A DNA stretch of 64,000 bases from the NCBI GenBank assembly GCA_025757685.1, contig CP107220.1:1819501-1883500 (forward strand). The letters run 5' to 3'. This DNA is from Oscillospiraceae bacterium (GTDB lineage Bacteria > Bacillota > Clostridia > Oscillospirales > Acutalibacteraceae). This document shows positions 1 through 6,904 of the stretch, in pieces; the stretch's first letter is position 1; every line of letters starts with the position of its first letter. The notes below the pieces were generated by a model. That model was not told the DNA's origin, searched no databases, and saw only the letters and a program-made list of their open reading frames with translations. Position numbers and translations under genes: made by a program.

Positions 1-154
1 TTTTTTATATGCAATACAGATTCCAAATGATTCATAAAAAACCACACATAAAAAAATTGACAGTATAACAAGAAGGATTTTACATATTTTATACTTTTTC
101 ATTGTACATCACATGATTCCTTTTTATTTTATACTTATACAATACAAAGTCAAT

Positions 155-173
155 CTCAATTTAACCTCAACAA
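155..173. repeat. 19-bp direct repeat, copy 1
   Basis: The 19-bp sequence beginning CTCAATTTAACC is identical at 155-173 and 2179-2197, so the two copies bracket the gltA-marR operon. Both copies also have CAATACAA a few bases upstream. They could be the scar of an insertion or a shared promoter/operator block. On the minus strand each copy lies just upstream of AT-rich promoter-like sequence. Confidence 0.6.
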
Positions 174-189
174 AATTTATTTTTCATAA

Positions 190-232
190 AAAAATATGAC
201 CGGCTTCTTTTTAAAGAAACAGTCATATTTTT
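190..232 (-). terminator. Rho-independent terminator after marR
   Basis: An 11-bp perfect stem (AAAAATATGAC at 190-200 with its complement at 222-232) sits about 45 nt past the stop of marR. The A/T-rich flanks let it work in both directions. It would end the gltA-marR transcript. Confidence 0.7.
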
Positions 233-277
233 ATTCTAATATATGAAGGAGCTTTTCTTACTCCGTTGTATTAATCA

Positions 278-703
278 CTATTTTATTTCTTCCATAAGCT
301 GTCGGATTTTTCTCAATGTACACTGTGTAACTGCCAGGTCATCTTCTTGTATATTCGATATGATTTTTTCATAAGCTTCTATCATTTTTTCTTTCTGACA
401 ATTACTTAATTCAATTGCCTTGTTCGTCAAAACAAGGTATGTTCTTTCTTTTTTTTCATCTAATTTCCAGATAATATATCCTTTATTTTCAAGACTTTTT
501 ACCATCTTAGATGTTTCTGGAATCGATAATTTCATGTATTCTGCCACTTCTGAAAGATATACTCCTTCATGACAGTCTGATTTTTCAACACATTCCTTTA
601 TACTATAAAGGAACAAATAATCTGTTCTTTCAATAAATTCAAATATGCTTTCAACATTGATGCTCTTTAAAAAAAACTCCTCTGCACTGGTTCCTGCTCC
701 CAT
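278..703 (-). CDS. MarR-family transcriptional regulator
   Basis: A 141-residue protein of the usual MarR length. The winged-helix region lies at about residues 30-105: 'VYLSEVAEYMKLSIPETSKMV' is the helix-turn-helix, and 'KKERTYLVLTNKAIEL' fits the wing and following helix. MarR proteins are dimeric cytoplasmic repressors, often tuned by small ligands. The gene starts one base past the stop of the citrate synthase, with GAGGAACGATAAT before the ATG, so the two are one operon. It may control that operon, but the ligand cannot be told from sequence. Confidence 0.8.
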   Translation of the reverse strand: MGAGTSAEEFFLKSINVESIFEFIERTDYLFLYSIKECVEKSDCHEGVYLSEVAEYMKLSIPETSKMVKSLENKGYIIWKLDEKKERTYLVLTNKAIELSNCQKEKMIEAYEKIISNIQEDDLAVTQCTLRKIRQLMEEIK

Positions 704-704
704 A

Positions 705-2051
705 TTATCGTTCCTCTCTTTCTATATATTCTTTTTTGCTGACTAGGCTCTTATATGCTGGTCGAATGATCTTATCTGTAGTTATCAATTCTTCCAGGCG
801 ATGTGCACTCCAACCAGCAATTCTTGCTATCGCAAATAATGGCGTGTACAATTCTCTTGGAATATTCAACATATCATACACAAAACCACTATAGAAATCT
901 ATATTAGGACTTACTCCTTTGAATATCTGACGCTGCTTTGCAATCAACTTAGGTGCAATCTTCTCAATATTGTTATAAAGGGTCATATCTTTCTCACGTC
1001 CTTTATCCCTTGCGAGTTGTTCTACAAAGCCTTTGAACACCCTTTCTCTCGGATCTGAAATAGAATACACAGCATGTCCCATTCCATAAATAAGTCCTTT
1101 CTGATCAAACGCCTCTTTCTTCAAAATCTTACTCAGATATGATGTAATTTCCTCTTCGTCTTCATAATCTTTCACATGACTTTTAATATCATCCATCATA
1201 TTCATTACCATCAGATTTGCACCGCCATGTTTTTTTCCTTTTAAGGATGACATTGCTGCTGAAATAACAGAATAAGTATCTGAACCTGAAGATGTTACTA
1301 CCCGTGTAGTGAATGTAGAATTGTTACCACCACCATGTTCCATATGTAACAATAATGCTATATCCAGTACTCTTGCTTCCAGTTCTGTGAATTTTGTATC
1401 TGGTCTTAATAGGCGCAGGAAATTTTCAGCAATAGATAAATCTTTTTCAGGTCTATGAATATACATACTTTCGTTTTTTTCATAATGACAATAAGCATGG
1501 TATGCATATACTGCTAACATAGGAAATACTGCGATCAACTGCATACTCTGCCTTAGCACATTCGGAATTTCAAGACTTTCTTTCTCCTTATCGTAAGAGC
1601 CCAATGTAAGAATACTTCGAGTCATAGAACCCATAATATCTGATGTAGGTGCTTTCATAATGACATCTCTGGTAAAGTCAGTCGGTAGTTCCATACAATC
1701 AGATAGTTTTCCCTGAAATTCCATTAACTGTGTATTAGTTGGCAATTCTCCGAATAAAAGAAGATATGCTCCTTCTTCAAAGATAAACCTTTTTCCTTTA
1801 CCTCCTGTTACTAAATCTTTTATATTATAACCACGATAAGATAACTCGCCATCACATGGGCTCTTTACTCCATCATGATATTCAAAAGCTTTTATATCAG
1901 AAATATTTGTAAGCCCTGTCAACACACCTTGGCCTTTTTCATCTCGTAAGCCTCTTTTTACACCATACTCTGAATACAGATTCTTACTAATGCTATCATT
2001 TTGTTCACAAAAAATTGCTTGCTGTTTCATATAATTTTCCAAATTGCTCAT
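705..2051 (-). CDS. gltA: Citrate synthase (Si type)
   Basis: A 448-residue citrate/2-methylcitrate synthase, which condenses acetyl-CoA (or propionyl-CoA) with oxaloacetate. The catalytic signatures are visible: His in 'HMEHGGGNNSTF' (about residue 245), His in 'GMGHAVYS' (about 325) and Asp in 'NIDFYSGFVYDML' (about 390). I chose ATG 2051 because AAAGGAGC sits 8 nt upstream; an in-frame ATG 18 nt earlier has no better site. The gene is paired with a MarR regulator. Finding it in AT-rich accessory DNA rather than beside other TCA genes is unusual. Citrate versus methylcitrate specificity cannot be settled here. Confidence 0.9.
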   Translation of the reverse strand: MSNLENYMKQQAIFCEQNDSISKNLYSEYGVKRGLRDEKGQGVLTGLTNISDIKAFEYHDGVKSPCDGELSYRGYNIKDLVTGGKGKRFIFEEGAYLLLFGELPTNTQLMEFQGKLSDCMELPTDFTRDVIMKAPTSDIMGSMTRSILTLGSYDKEKESLEIPNVLRQSMQLIAVFPMLAVYAYHAYCHYEKNESMYIHRPEKDLSIAENFLRLLRPDTKFTELEARVLDIALLLHMEHGGGNNSTFTTRVVTSSGSDTYSVISAAMSSLKGKKHGGANLMVMNMMDDIKSHVKDYEDEEEITSYLSKILKKEAFDQKGLIYGMGHAVYSISDPRERVFKGFVEQLARDKGREKDMTLYNNIEKIAPKLIAKQRQIFKGVSPNIDFYSGFVYDMLNIPRELYTPLFAIARIAGWSAHRLEELITTDKIIRPAYKSLVSKKEYIEREER

Positions 2052-2147
2052 TTGAATCGCTCCTTTCATTCTGTTACGAACTTACATACTATACTCAGAT
2101 ATTCTTGTTTCCAGAGTATTCAGCATTGTCTGTTCTTTTTCTTATTC

Positions 2148-2354
2148 TTATTCATTAGCAATACAATACAATGGAAAACTCAATTTAACCTCAACAAGGT
2201 TTGTTTTTTTCATCCATGCAAAATCTTCTTTGTACAACAGACTGTCGGCCATATTGTATATTTGCTGAAAAAAACTTCCAAGAATCATTGGCATTGCAAA
2301 AACCGTCAACGCTTTGAGGGGCGTATCGGTTATCAAATACTCATCTTTCGACAT
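2148..2354 (-). pseudogene. N-terminal remnant of a MATE efflux transporter
   Basis: The first ~38 codons from ATG 2354 (GGAGG upstream) read like the start of a MATE multidrug/Na+ antiporter: 'LKALTVFAMPMILGSFFQQ' followed by 'IYNMADS', the conserved first membrane helix. Homology then stops abruptly. The frame runs ~30 more codons into unrelated sequence that includes the 19-bp repeat at 2179-2197, then ends. A full MATE protein has about 450 residues and 12 helices, so this is a broken gene. The break next to the repeat suggests a deletion or insertion there. Confidence 0.65.
2179..2197. repeat. 19-bp direct repeat, copy 2
   Basis: Identical to 155-173. This copy lies inside the non-homologous tail of the MATE remnant, upstream of gltA. 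Together the copies bracket the citrate synthase operon. Confidence 0.6.
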
Positions 2355-2556
2355 TATCATATTCCTCCATGGTATCCCATTCACTTACCTTCTCAAATTC
2401 CGATTTATCAATCTTTAATATCACATATTATACATCATAAATATGAAAATTTCTACCCTCCGTCTATTGACCTCAAATTTAAAATAGGCGGCTTTTTTTG
2501 CGTTCAAAAAAATATTTAAGAAATTTTGAAAAAACACCCCCCAAAAACGCTCTCCC

Positions 2557-2614
2557 AGTTCAAACAAGTGAAGGGGTTAATTTTATTCCGGATAAGAATT
2601 TCCCCTCACGAACT
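2557..2614 (+). promoter_or_regulatory. Hairpin in the pemK leader
   Basis: An interrupted inverted repeat: AGTTC (2557-2561) pairs with GAACT (2610-2614), and GTGA-GGGG (2568-2576) with CCCCTCAC (2602-2609). It lies 20 nt before the PemK start and just upstream of its GAGGAA site. A protein or RNA control site is plausible. Nothing else is recognised in 2385-2634. Confidence 0.4.
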
Positions 2615-2634
2615 TTGAAAGCGAGGAATTACAT

Positions 2635-3213
2635 ATGAAGGAAAAAGATATTAAGGATATCAGATGGGGAGATATTTATTACTGTGATTTGGGTGTTACC
2701 AACGGCAGCGTTCAATCGGGAATAAGACCCGTACTTGTGATTCAAACAAATCGTTTGAATGAAAATAGTCCCACAGTTGTTGTTGCGGCTATTACTGCCG
2801 TTAAAAAGAAAACGACTATGAATACACACATTGAACTGGATACGGATTGCGGATTGAAAGAGCCGTCAATGGTTATGCTCGAACAACTTCGAACTGTTGA
2901 TAAAGCCACCGAGCTTGATAATTTTGTCGGCAGGATAACCGACTCCAGTAAAATCAAGGAAATCAGGCGTGGATTAAAATTTGCGGTTGGCATTCCCATA
3001 AAACCCAAAAATGAGCGAAAAGGAGTTGTATTGAGTCTTTGCCCTCGTTGCAGAAGCGAGTTTCAATCTATCCCTGAGAACATCGTAAAAAGACTTGACC
3101 CTTTTCAGTCGGAAAAGGAAGTGTGCGATAAATGTCAGGTTGGCTATGGCTATGAGTATATGATTTTCAAAAAGCACCGCCGTAACGGTTCTGGAGGTGG
3201 CAATAATGTTTGA
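2635..3213 (+). CDS. PemK/MazF-family toxin with C-terminal zinc ribbon
   Basis: A 192-residue protein. Residues ~8-115 match the PemK/MazF endoribonuclease fold: 'WGDIYYCDLG' is strand 1, 'GIRPVLVIQTN' holds the conserved Arg-Pro, and 'MLEQLRTVDK' is the later core strand. MazF toxins cleave mRNA at short motifs and are normally paired with a small antitoxin. Unusually, residues ~137-180 carry two CxxC pairs (CPRC ... CDKC), a zinc-ribbon-like tail that ordinary 110-residue MazF proteins lack. No MazE-like gene lies upstream. The next gene, an excisionase-type HTH protein, overlaps it by 8 nt and may take the antitoxin/regulator role. Confidence 0.75.
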   Translation: MKEKDIKDIRWGDIYYCDLGVTNGSVQSGIRPVLVIQTNRLNENSPTVVVAAITAVKKKTTMNTHIELDTDCGLKEPSMVMLEQLRTVDKATELDNFVGRITDSSKIKEIRRGLKFAVGIPIKPKNERKGVVLSLCPRCRSEFQSIPENIVKRLDPFQSEKEVCDKCQVGYGYEYMIFKKHRRNGSGGGNNV

Positions 3214-5299
3214 AGATAAAATTGAAGCAATGAACCAACAGCCAAATACTTCCGAATATAGTTCCGGTTATGAAAAAAGAGTTTATACCGTCGAAGAAAT
3301 AATGGATGTTCTCAATATTGGGAAGAACACCGCTTATGCTCTCGTAAATTCTGGTGTATTCCATTTTGTAAAGGTCGGCGGTCATTACAGAATATCGAAA
3401 AAGAGCTTTGACCGTTGGCTCGATAATATTGATAACGAAAGCTCCGGCTGTCAAGTATACGATTGAGCCAGTCGCATAATTAACAAAAACTCCGATTTTA
3501 AGTACCATATAGCCAATGCAATACTGTTCTGAATCACACACAGGGGTAGTTTTTTGCTCTATGTAACCGGCTGTCTGGAAGAAGCCGGTGTAATCTTCTC
3601 CGGAACAGCCTTTGATAAAGATGTGGCAGTAACGCTCGTCATTCTTATCCACAATATAAATTCTTTCTACAATAGTTTGGATCAAAGTGACCAGAACTTC
3701 CGGCTGCGCATCCTTTGCATATTCTGCAAAGGAGAGCAGCCTTTCCTTTGTCATTTCCAAGTCACGGATGGCAATCATATTGTTCTTTCTGCTTTCATCC
3801 AGTTTGGAAAGCTGCCGCTCCGTTTCCCTCAGTTCTTCAGCCAGATTTTGCAAATCCTCTTGAATAAATTGCTTGATACTGCCATCTGCTTCACGCAGAT
3901 TTCTTGTCTGTGCTGCAATATCCGCTTTCAGCTTATCACGTTTCTTTTTAATGATGTTATGTTCCTGTACCGTCTGTGACTGTTCCAGAACCTCCTCGAT
4001 TTTAATTTCCAGAATCCTTCTGAAACGCTCGCTGTTTTCATCCGACAGTTCAGATAGCTGCTGTACGACAAATTCATCCAGAAGAACGCCATCTACCGCT
4101 TTGAAATTACATTCCTTCTTGCGGTAACCGGGACAAACATATTTGAACCGAGGTTTTCCGTTCGTCCAGCGGTCGGACTCGGAAATTACACTCAGTCGTC
4201 TGCCGCAGTAAGGACAATGCACCAGTCCTGCCAACAATGCGTTGGTCTTTCTGTGAGGGCGATTGTATTTCTCTGCAATAGCATCCAGAAGTTCCTGCAC
4301 TTCAATCCATTGTTCACTTGAAATAAAGCCTTCATGCCTTCCGACCGCAATAATCCACTCGCTAACAGGCTTGCTTTCAATGGTCTGAACATATTTTGGA
4401 GAGATAAATGTGCTGTCACTGCCTTCATACTTTTCCTGATCAGTTTTATTGTAAGCCGACAATCCGTGAGTTCCGTCAAACTCTATCATATCTCCAAACA
4501 CATTGCCGTCATGGTCGATGAAATAATCATAGCTGCGTTTATCAGCAGTACAATAGATAGGATTTCTCAAAACCAGTCTTGTGGTGGATGCGTTAAATGC
4601 AGCACCGGAAGGAGTGTGAAATCCTTCCTCATTCATCTGCTTTGCAGTGGTCTGGATACTGCGAGTGGTTCGAAAAATTTCATACAAACGCTGAACCATA
4701 CATTTTTCTTCTGGCAGACTTTCTAAGTAGCTGTAGGCTGATTTGCCCTTACCGCTTCCGGTTGTTACACGTCGAGCGGTAAATCCCATCGGTGTATTGC
4801 CGCCGAGCCATCGACCGTCCTTTGCAAGTTCCATCATATTATCTACAATTCTTTCTGTCAGAGTATCCCTTTCAAATTCCGCAATGACCGCAAATATCTG
4901 AATGAAGATTTTATAGAGTCCGCTGGCAGTATTGATACCGTTTGAGCAAATCAGCAGGTCAACATGGTACATTTCCAAGAAATCCATCAGGCGGATTAGG
5001 TCGGCTGTTTTTCTGCCGACACGATCCAGCTTGTAACATACGATTGCTTTGATTTTTCCGTCCTGCACATCATGCAGCATTCTCTGAAAATCCGGTCTGT
5101 CTGAAAAATATCCGCTGAGTCCTTTGTCCTCGTATTGTAAAAATTCATACTCCTCATCCAACCCCAATTCCTTTTTGGCGTAATCCGCACATTGTTTGAA
5201 CTGAACACCGATACTGTCACCCTTGTTGGTGATTCGGGATTTACGGGCGTATATCGCAACACCACGATTATCTTTTTCAATTTTTCTCTGTTTCTTCAT
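3167..5299 (-). CDS. Large serine recombinase (TnpX-like), read-through C-terminus
   Basis: A 710-codon frame. Residues ~12-160 are the resolvase catalytic domain (nucleophile in 'IYARKS', 'YEDKGLSGYFSDRPDF', 'VCYKLDRVGRK'). Next come a recombinase domain (~190-330), a zinc ribbon (CPYC ... CPGYRKKEC, ~375-405) and a long coiled coil (~440-540). Such enzymes excise and insert Tn4451-type elements. The start is ATG 5299 with GGAGGTGAC upstream. The last ~100 codons run antisense through the HTH gene at 3206-3466 and are not recombinase-like, so the native stop has probably been lost at the element border and the real protein is ~600 residues. Confidence 0.85.
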   Translation of the reverse strand: MKKQRKIEKDNRGVAIYARKSRITNKGDSIGVQFKQCADYAKKELGLDEEYEFLQYEDKGLSGYFSDRPDFQRMLHDVQDGKIKAIVCYKLDRVGRKTADLIRLMDFLEMYHVDLLICSNGINTASGLYKIFIQIFAVIAEFERDTLTERIVDNMMELAKDGRWLGGNTPMGFTARRVTTGSGKGKSAYSYLESLPEEKCMVQRLYEIFRTTRSIQTTAKQMNEEGFHTPSGAAFNASTTRLVLRNPIYCTADKRSYDYFIDHDGNVFGDMIEFDGTHGLSAYNKTDQEKYEGSDSTFISPKYVQTIESKPVSEWIIAVGRHEGFISSEQWIEVQELLDAIAEKYNRPHRKTNALLAGLVHCPYCGRRLSVISESDRWTNGKPRFKYVCPGYRKKECNFKAVDGVLLDEFVVQQLSELSDENSERFRRILEIKIEEVLEQSQTVQEHNIIKKKRDKLKADIAAQTRNLREADGSIKQFIQEDLQNLAEELRETERQLSKLDESRKNNMIAIRDLEMTKERLLSFAEYAKDAQPEVLVTLIQTIVERIYIVDKNDERYCHIFIKGCSGEDYTGFFQTAGYIEQKTTPVCDSEQYCIGYMVLKIGVFVNYATGSIVYLTAGAFVINIIEPTVKALFRYSVMTADLYKMEYTRIYESISGVLPNIENIHYFFDGINSFFITGTIFGSIWLLVHCFNFIFKHYCHLQNRYGGAF
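3206..3466 (+). CDS. Excisionase-type helix-turn-helix protein (HTH_17)
   Basis: An 86-residue protein with one MerR/Xis-like HTH_17 domain: 'YTVEEIMDVLNIGKNTAYAL' is the helix-turn-helix and 'GHYRISKKSFDRWLDN' the typical C-terminal wing. ATG 3206 is preceded by GGAGGTG at 6 nt spacing and overlaps the PemK stop, so translation is coupled. It is a paralogue of the protein at 19672-19911; the 'YRISKKSFD' segment matches nearly exactly. Such proteins act as recombination directionality factors or regulators in integrative elements. A serine recombinase frame ends antisense to it. Confidence 0.8.
   Translation: MFEDKIEAMNQQPNTSEYSSGYEKRVYTVEEIMDVLNIGKNTAYALVNSGVFHFVKVGGHYRISKKSFDRWLDNIDNESSGCQVYD
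3503..3517 (-). repeat. 15-bp inverted repeat at left border of the nested element
   Basis: The reverse complement reads ATTGGCTATATGGTA and encodes 'IGYMV' near the recombinase C-terminus. The same 15 bp occur at 19621-19635 on the opposite strand, also translatable as 'IGYMV'. TGTGTGATT also precedes both copies. Possible att-related sequence or recombinase-gene remnant. Confidence 0.6.
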
Positions 5300-5320
5300 G
5301 GATAGTCACCTCCGCTCATA

Positions 5321-5503
5321 TCATACCGCCACCCCAGTTATTCTATCAAGTTTGTGGGCATTGCCACGAATCCATTCCAGAAACACATACAAGGTTTCTG
5401 CATCAAAATTTCTGATTTCCTGTGCGACAAACTCCGCTCGTTTCTGCTGAAAAGCTTCCATAGTTTCTTTGAATTTTTGTCCTCTGTGAATTACTGCAAT
5501 CAA
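5321..5503 (-). CDS. Small protein upstream of the serine recombinase
   Basis: A 60-residue protein of unknown function. A TTG start at 5503 has GGAGGGA 5 nt upstream, and its stop is 21 nt before the recombinase ATG, so the two form an operon. The sequence is mostly helical and charged ('FKETMEAFQQKRAEFVAQEI', 'AETLYVFLEWIRGNAHKLD'), with no membrane segment or cysteines. Small genes in this position are common beside serine recombinases and may help set recombination direction; that role is inferred. Confidence 0.6.
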   Translation of the reverse strand: MIAVIHRGQKFKETMEAFQQKRAEFVAQEIRNFDAETLYVFLEWIRGNAHKLDRITGVAV

Positions 5504-5534
5504 ATAGTTCCCTCCGTTTCTGTCTGTGGTTCTG

Positions 5535-6696
5535 ACCTCGGACCAACTTGGTTCAAGGTCAGATAATGAAAAAAGCTGCTACACAGATGCAACAATAACA
5601 GACACAAAAGATTCTGTATCTGACTTGATGCTTCCATGTAACAGCTCCGACAGTTCGGACTGACTAAAAATATATTTGTATAAATATGGGACTTGCCCAT
5701 CAATAAAATCTTGTATGAAGCAGTATTTAATTTTCATTTGTGACTATCATAGCATGAAATGTCGAAATAAGCAATCTTGTCAAGTTCAGCCAAAGAGCAT
5801 ATCCCAAAGTTGAGAACAGGCAGCTAATAGCAGATTTTCATTTTACCGTAAGTTGTAGTAAGGATATTTTTGATTTTCTAATTGAAGCATGATGATACCT
5901 CTGGACAAATTGTCCAGAAGTCATTTTGACATTTACGAAATTCCAGACGCCTCATCAAGAATTTGCAACACAAAATCTCTACGCCTTACTTTGGTGCAAG
6001 TTACACCGTAGCACTTCATCCCAACCTGGGACGAAGTTGATTTTCAGAAAATAGTAGCACTGTCTTGTGTCCAATTCGTCCGCAAGCATAAAGCTCAGCC
6101 CTTCAACTTCTACACAAATTATGTCGAAGTGATTTTCTTTTTTTTGTTTCCTACATTTTTAACTTTGTGCCAAGTTGGCACGAAGTTTTCACCCAACTTG
6201 GGATGAAGTTGTATCCGAGCATTGCCACTTTTGTTACTTGTGGGCGGGTTTCCCACAAGACTTCCCGACAAATTGTTGGGAAGTGGATTGCCATACATCA
6301 CATAAATAATCAGGGGAAACTTCTCCCATGTTTTCATTTTTTCGTTTATGGAAAATTGAACTTCTATGCAAATTGCGCAGAAGTTAGTAAGTAAAAGTAT
6401 TCAGAATGAATGCGCAGCCGACACCGCAGGTGGCGTTCAAAGGGGATTGGGGATGCTTCCCCAACAAGCAATTTGCGAAAATTTCTCCTCTGGGGGAATC
6501 TTCGTAAATAAGTGAACCTGTACAGGTTTACACTGCTTGCCAATTTGTAACGCCTATAATATGTGGGCAAAATTATTCCCAAGTTGGGAATAAAAACTGA
6601 TACACCTCCGCCCAAATTGGGCGGAAGTTCCTAATCCGACTTCTGCCCGATTAGAGCAGAAGTTAATCTACACTTGTGTCCAAGTTGGGTACAAGT
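5535..6696. repeat. Array of 25-bp palindromes with covarying arms
   Basis: At least 12 units share the layout ACTTC-4nt-CAAnTTG-4nt-GAAGT, always 25 nt. Positions and 4-nt arms: 5535-5559 GGAC/GTTC; 5897-5921 TGGA/TCCA; 6013-6037 ATCC/GGAC; 6106-6130 TACA/TGTC; 6162-6186 GTGC/GCAC; 6185-6209 CACC/GGAT; 6236-6260 TGGG/CCCA; 6260-6284 CCGA/TTGG; 6360-6384 TATG/CGCA; 6604-6628 CGCC/GGCG; 6639-6663 TGCC/AGCA; 6672-6696 TGTC/GGTA. The arms differ in every unit but pair within it. Weaker copies lie at 5840-5864, 5988-6012, 6063-6087, 6308-6332 and 6571-6595. No convincing gene lies in 5563-6904. Two unrelated hairpins are at 6447-6464 and 6512-6531. Confidence 0.85.
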
Positions 6697-6904
6697 TATA
6701 TTGTGCGAAGAAAACTGGCAAGCAGGGCAAAGTTATAGCACTTTGCTCATTTTTGCATTTTCTCCTTCGGCTCAATTTGCAAAATGACTTACCAGGGAAA
6801 ACTACCTGATACCCTTTGAACATCAATTTCATTGATGGCTGCTCGTTCATTCTGAACGCTATATTTGTTATATCTTACAAGAACAATAGAAGCACATCCG
6901 AAAA

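Noticed and set aside
2001..2519. A 172-codon plus-strand frame across the gltA start and MATE remnant
   Set aside because: AT-rich, antisense to gltA, no ribosome binding site, and Phe/His-rich shadow composition.
5500..5703. A 67-residue minus-strand frame upstream of the small recombinase-operon gene
   Set aside because: No ribosome binding site, overlaps the leader that contains one palindrome unit, and the product has no coherent composition.
5535..6696. Palindrome array as a CRISPR array
   Set aside because: The units are variable palindromes with conserved ends and centre, spacing is irregular (23 to over 200 nt, some overlapping), there are no constant repeats with unique spacers, and no cas genes are present.
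5535..6696. Palindrome array as integron attC sites
   Set aside because: attC sites also fold with variable arms, but they need GTTRRRY-type core ends, lie between gene cassettes and work with IntI; here the units are 25-50 nt apart with no cassettes and no IntI.
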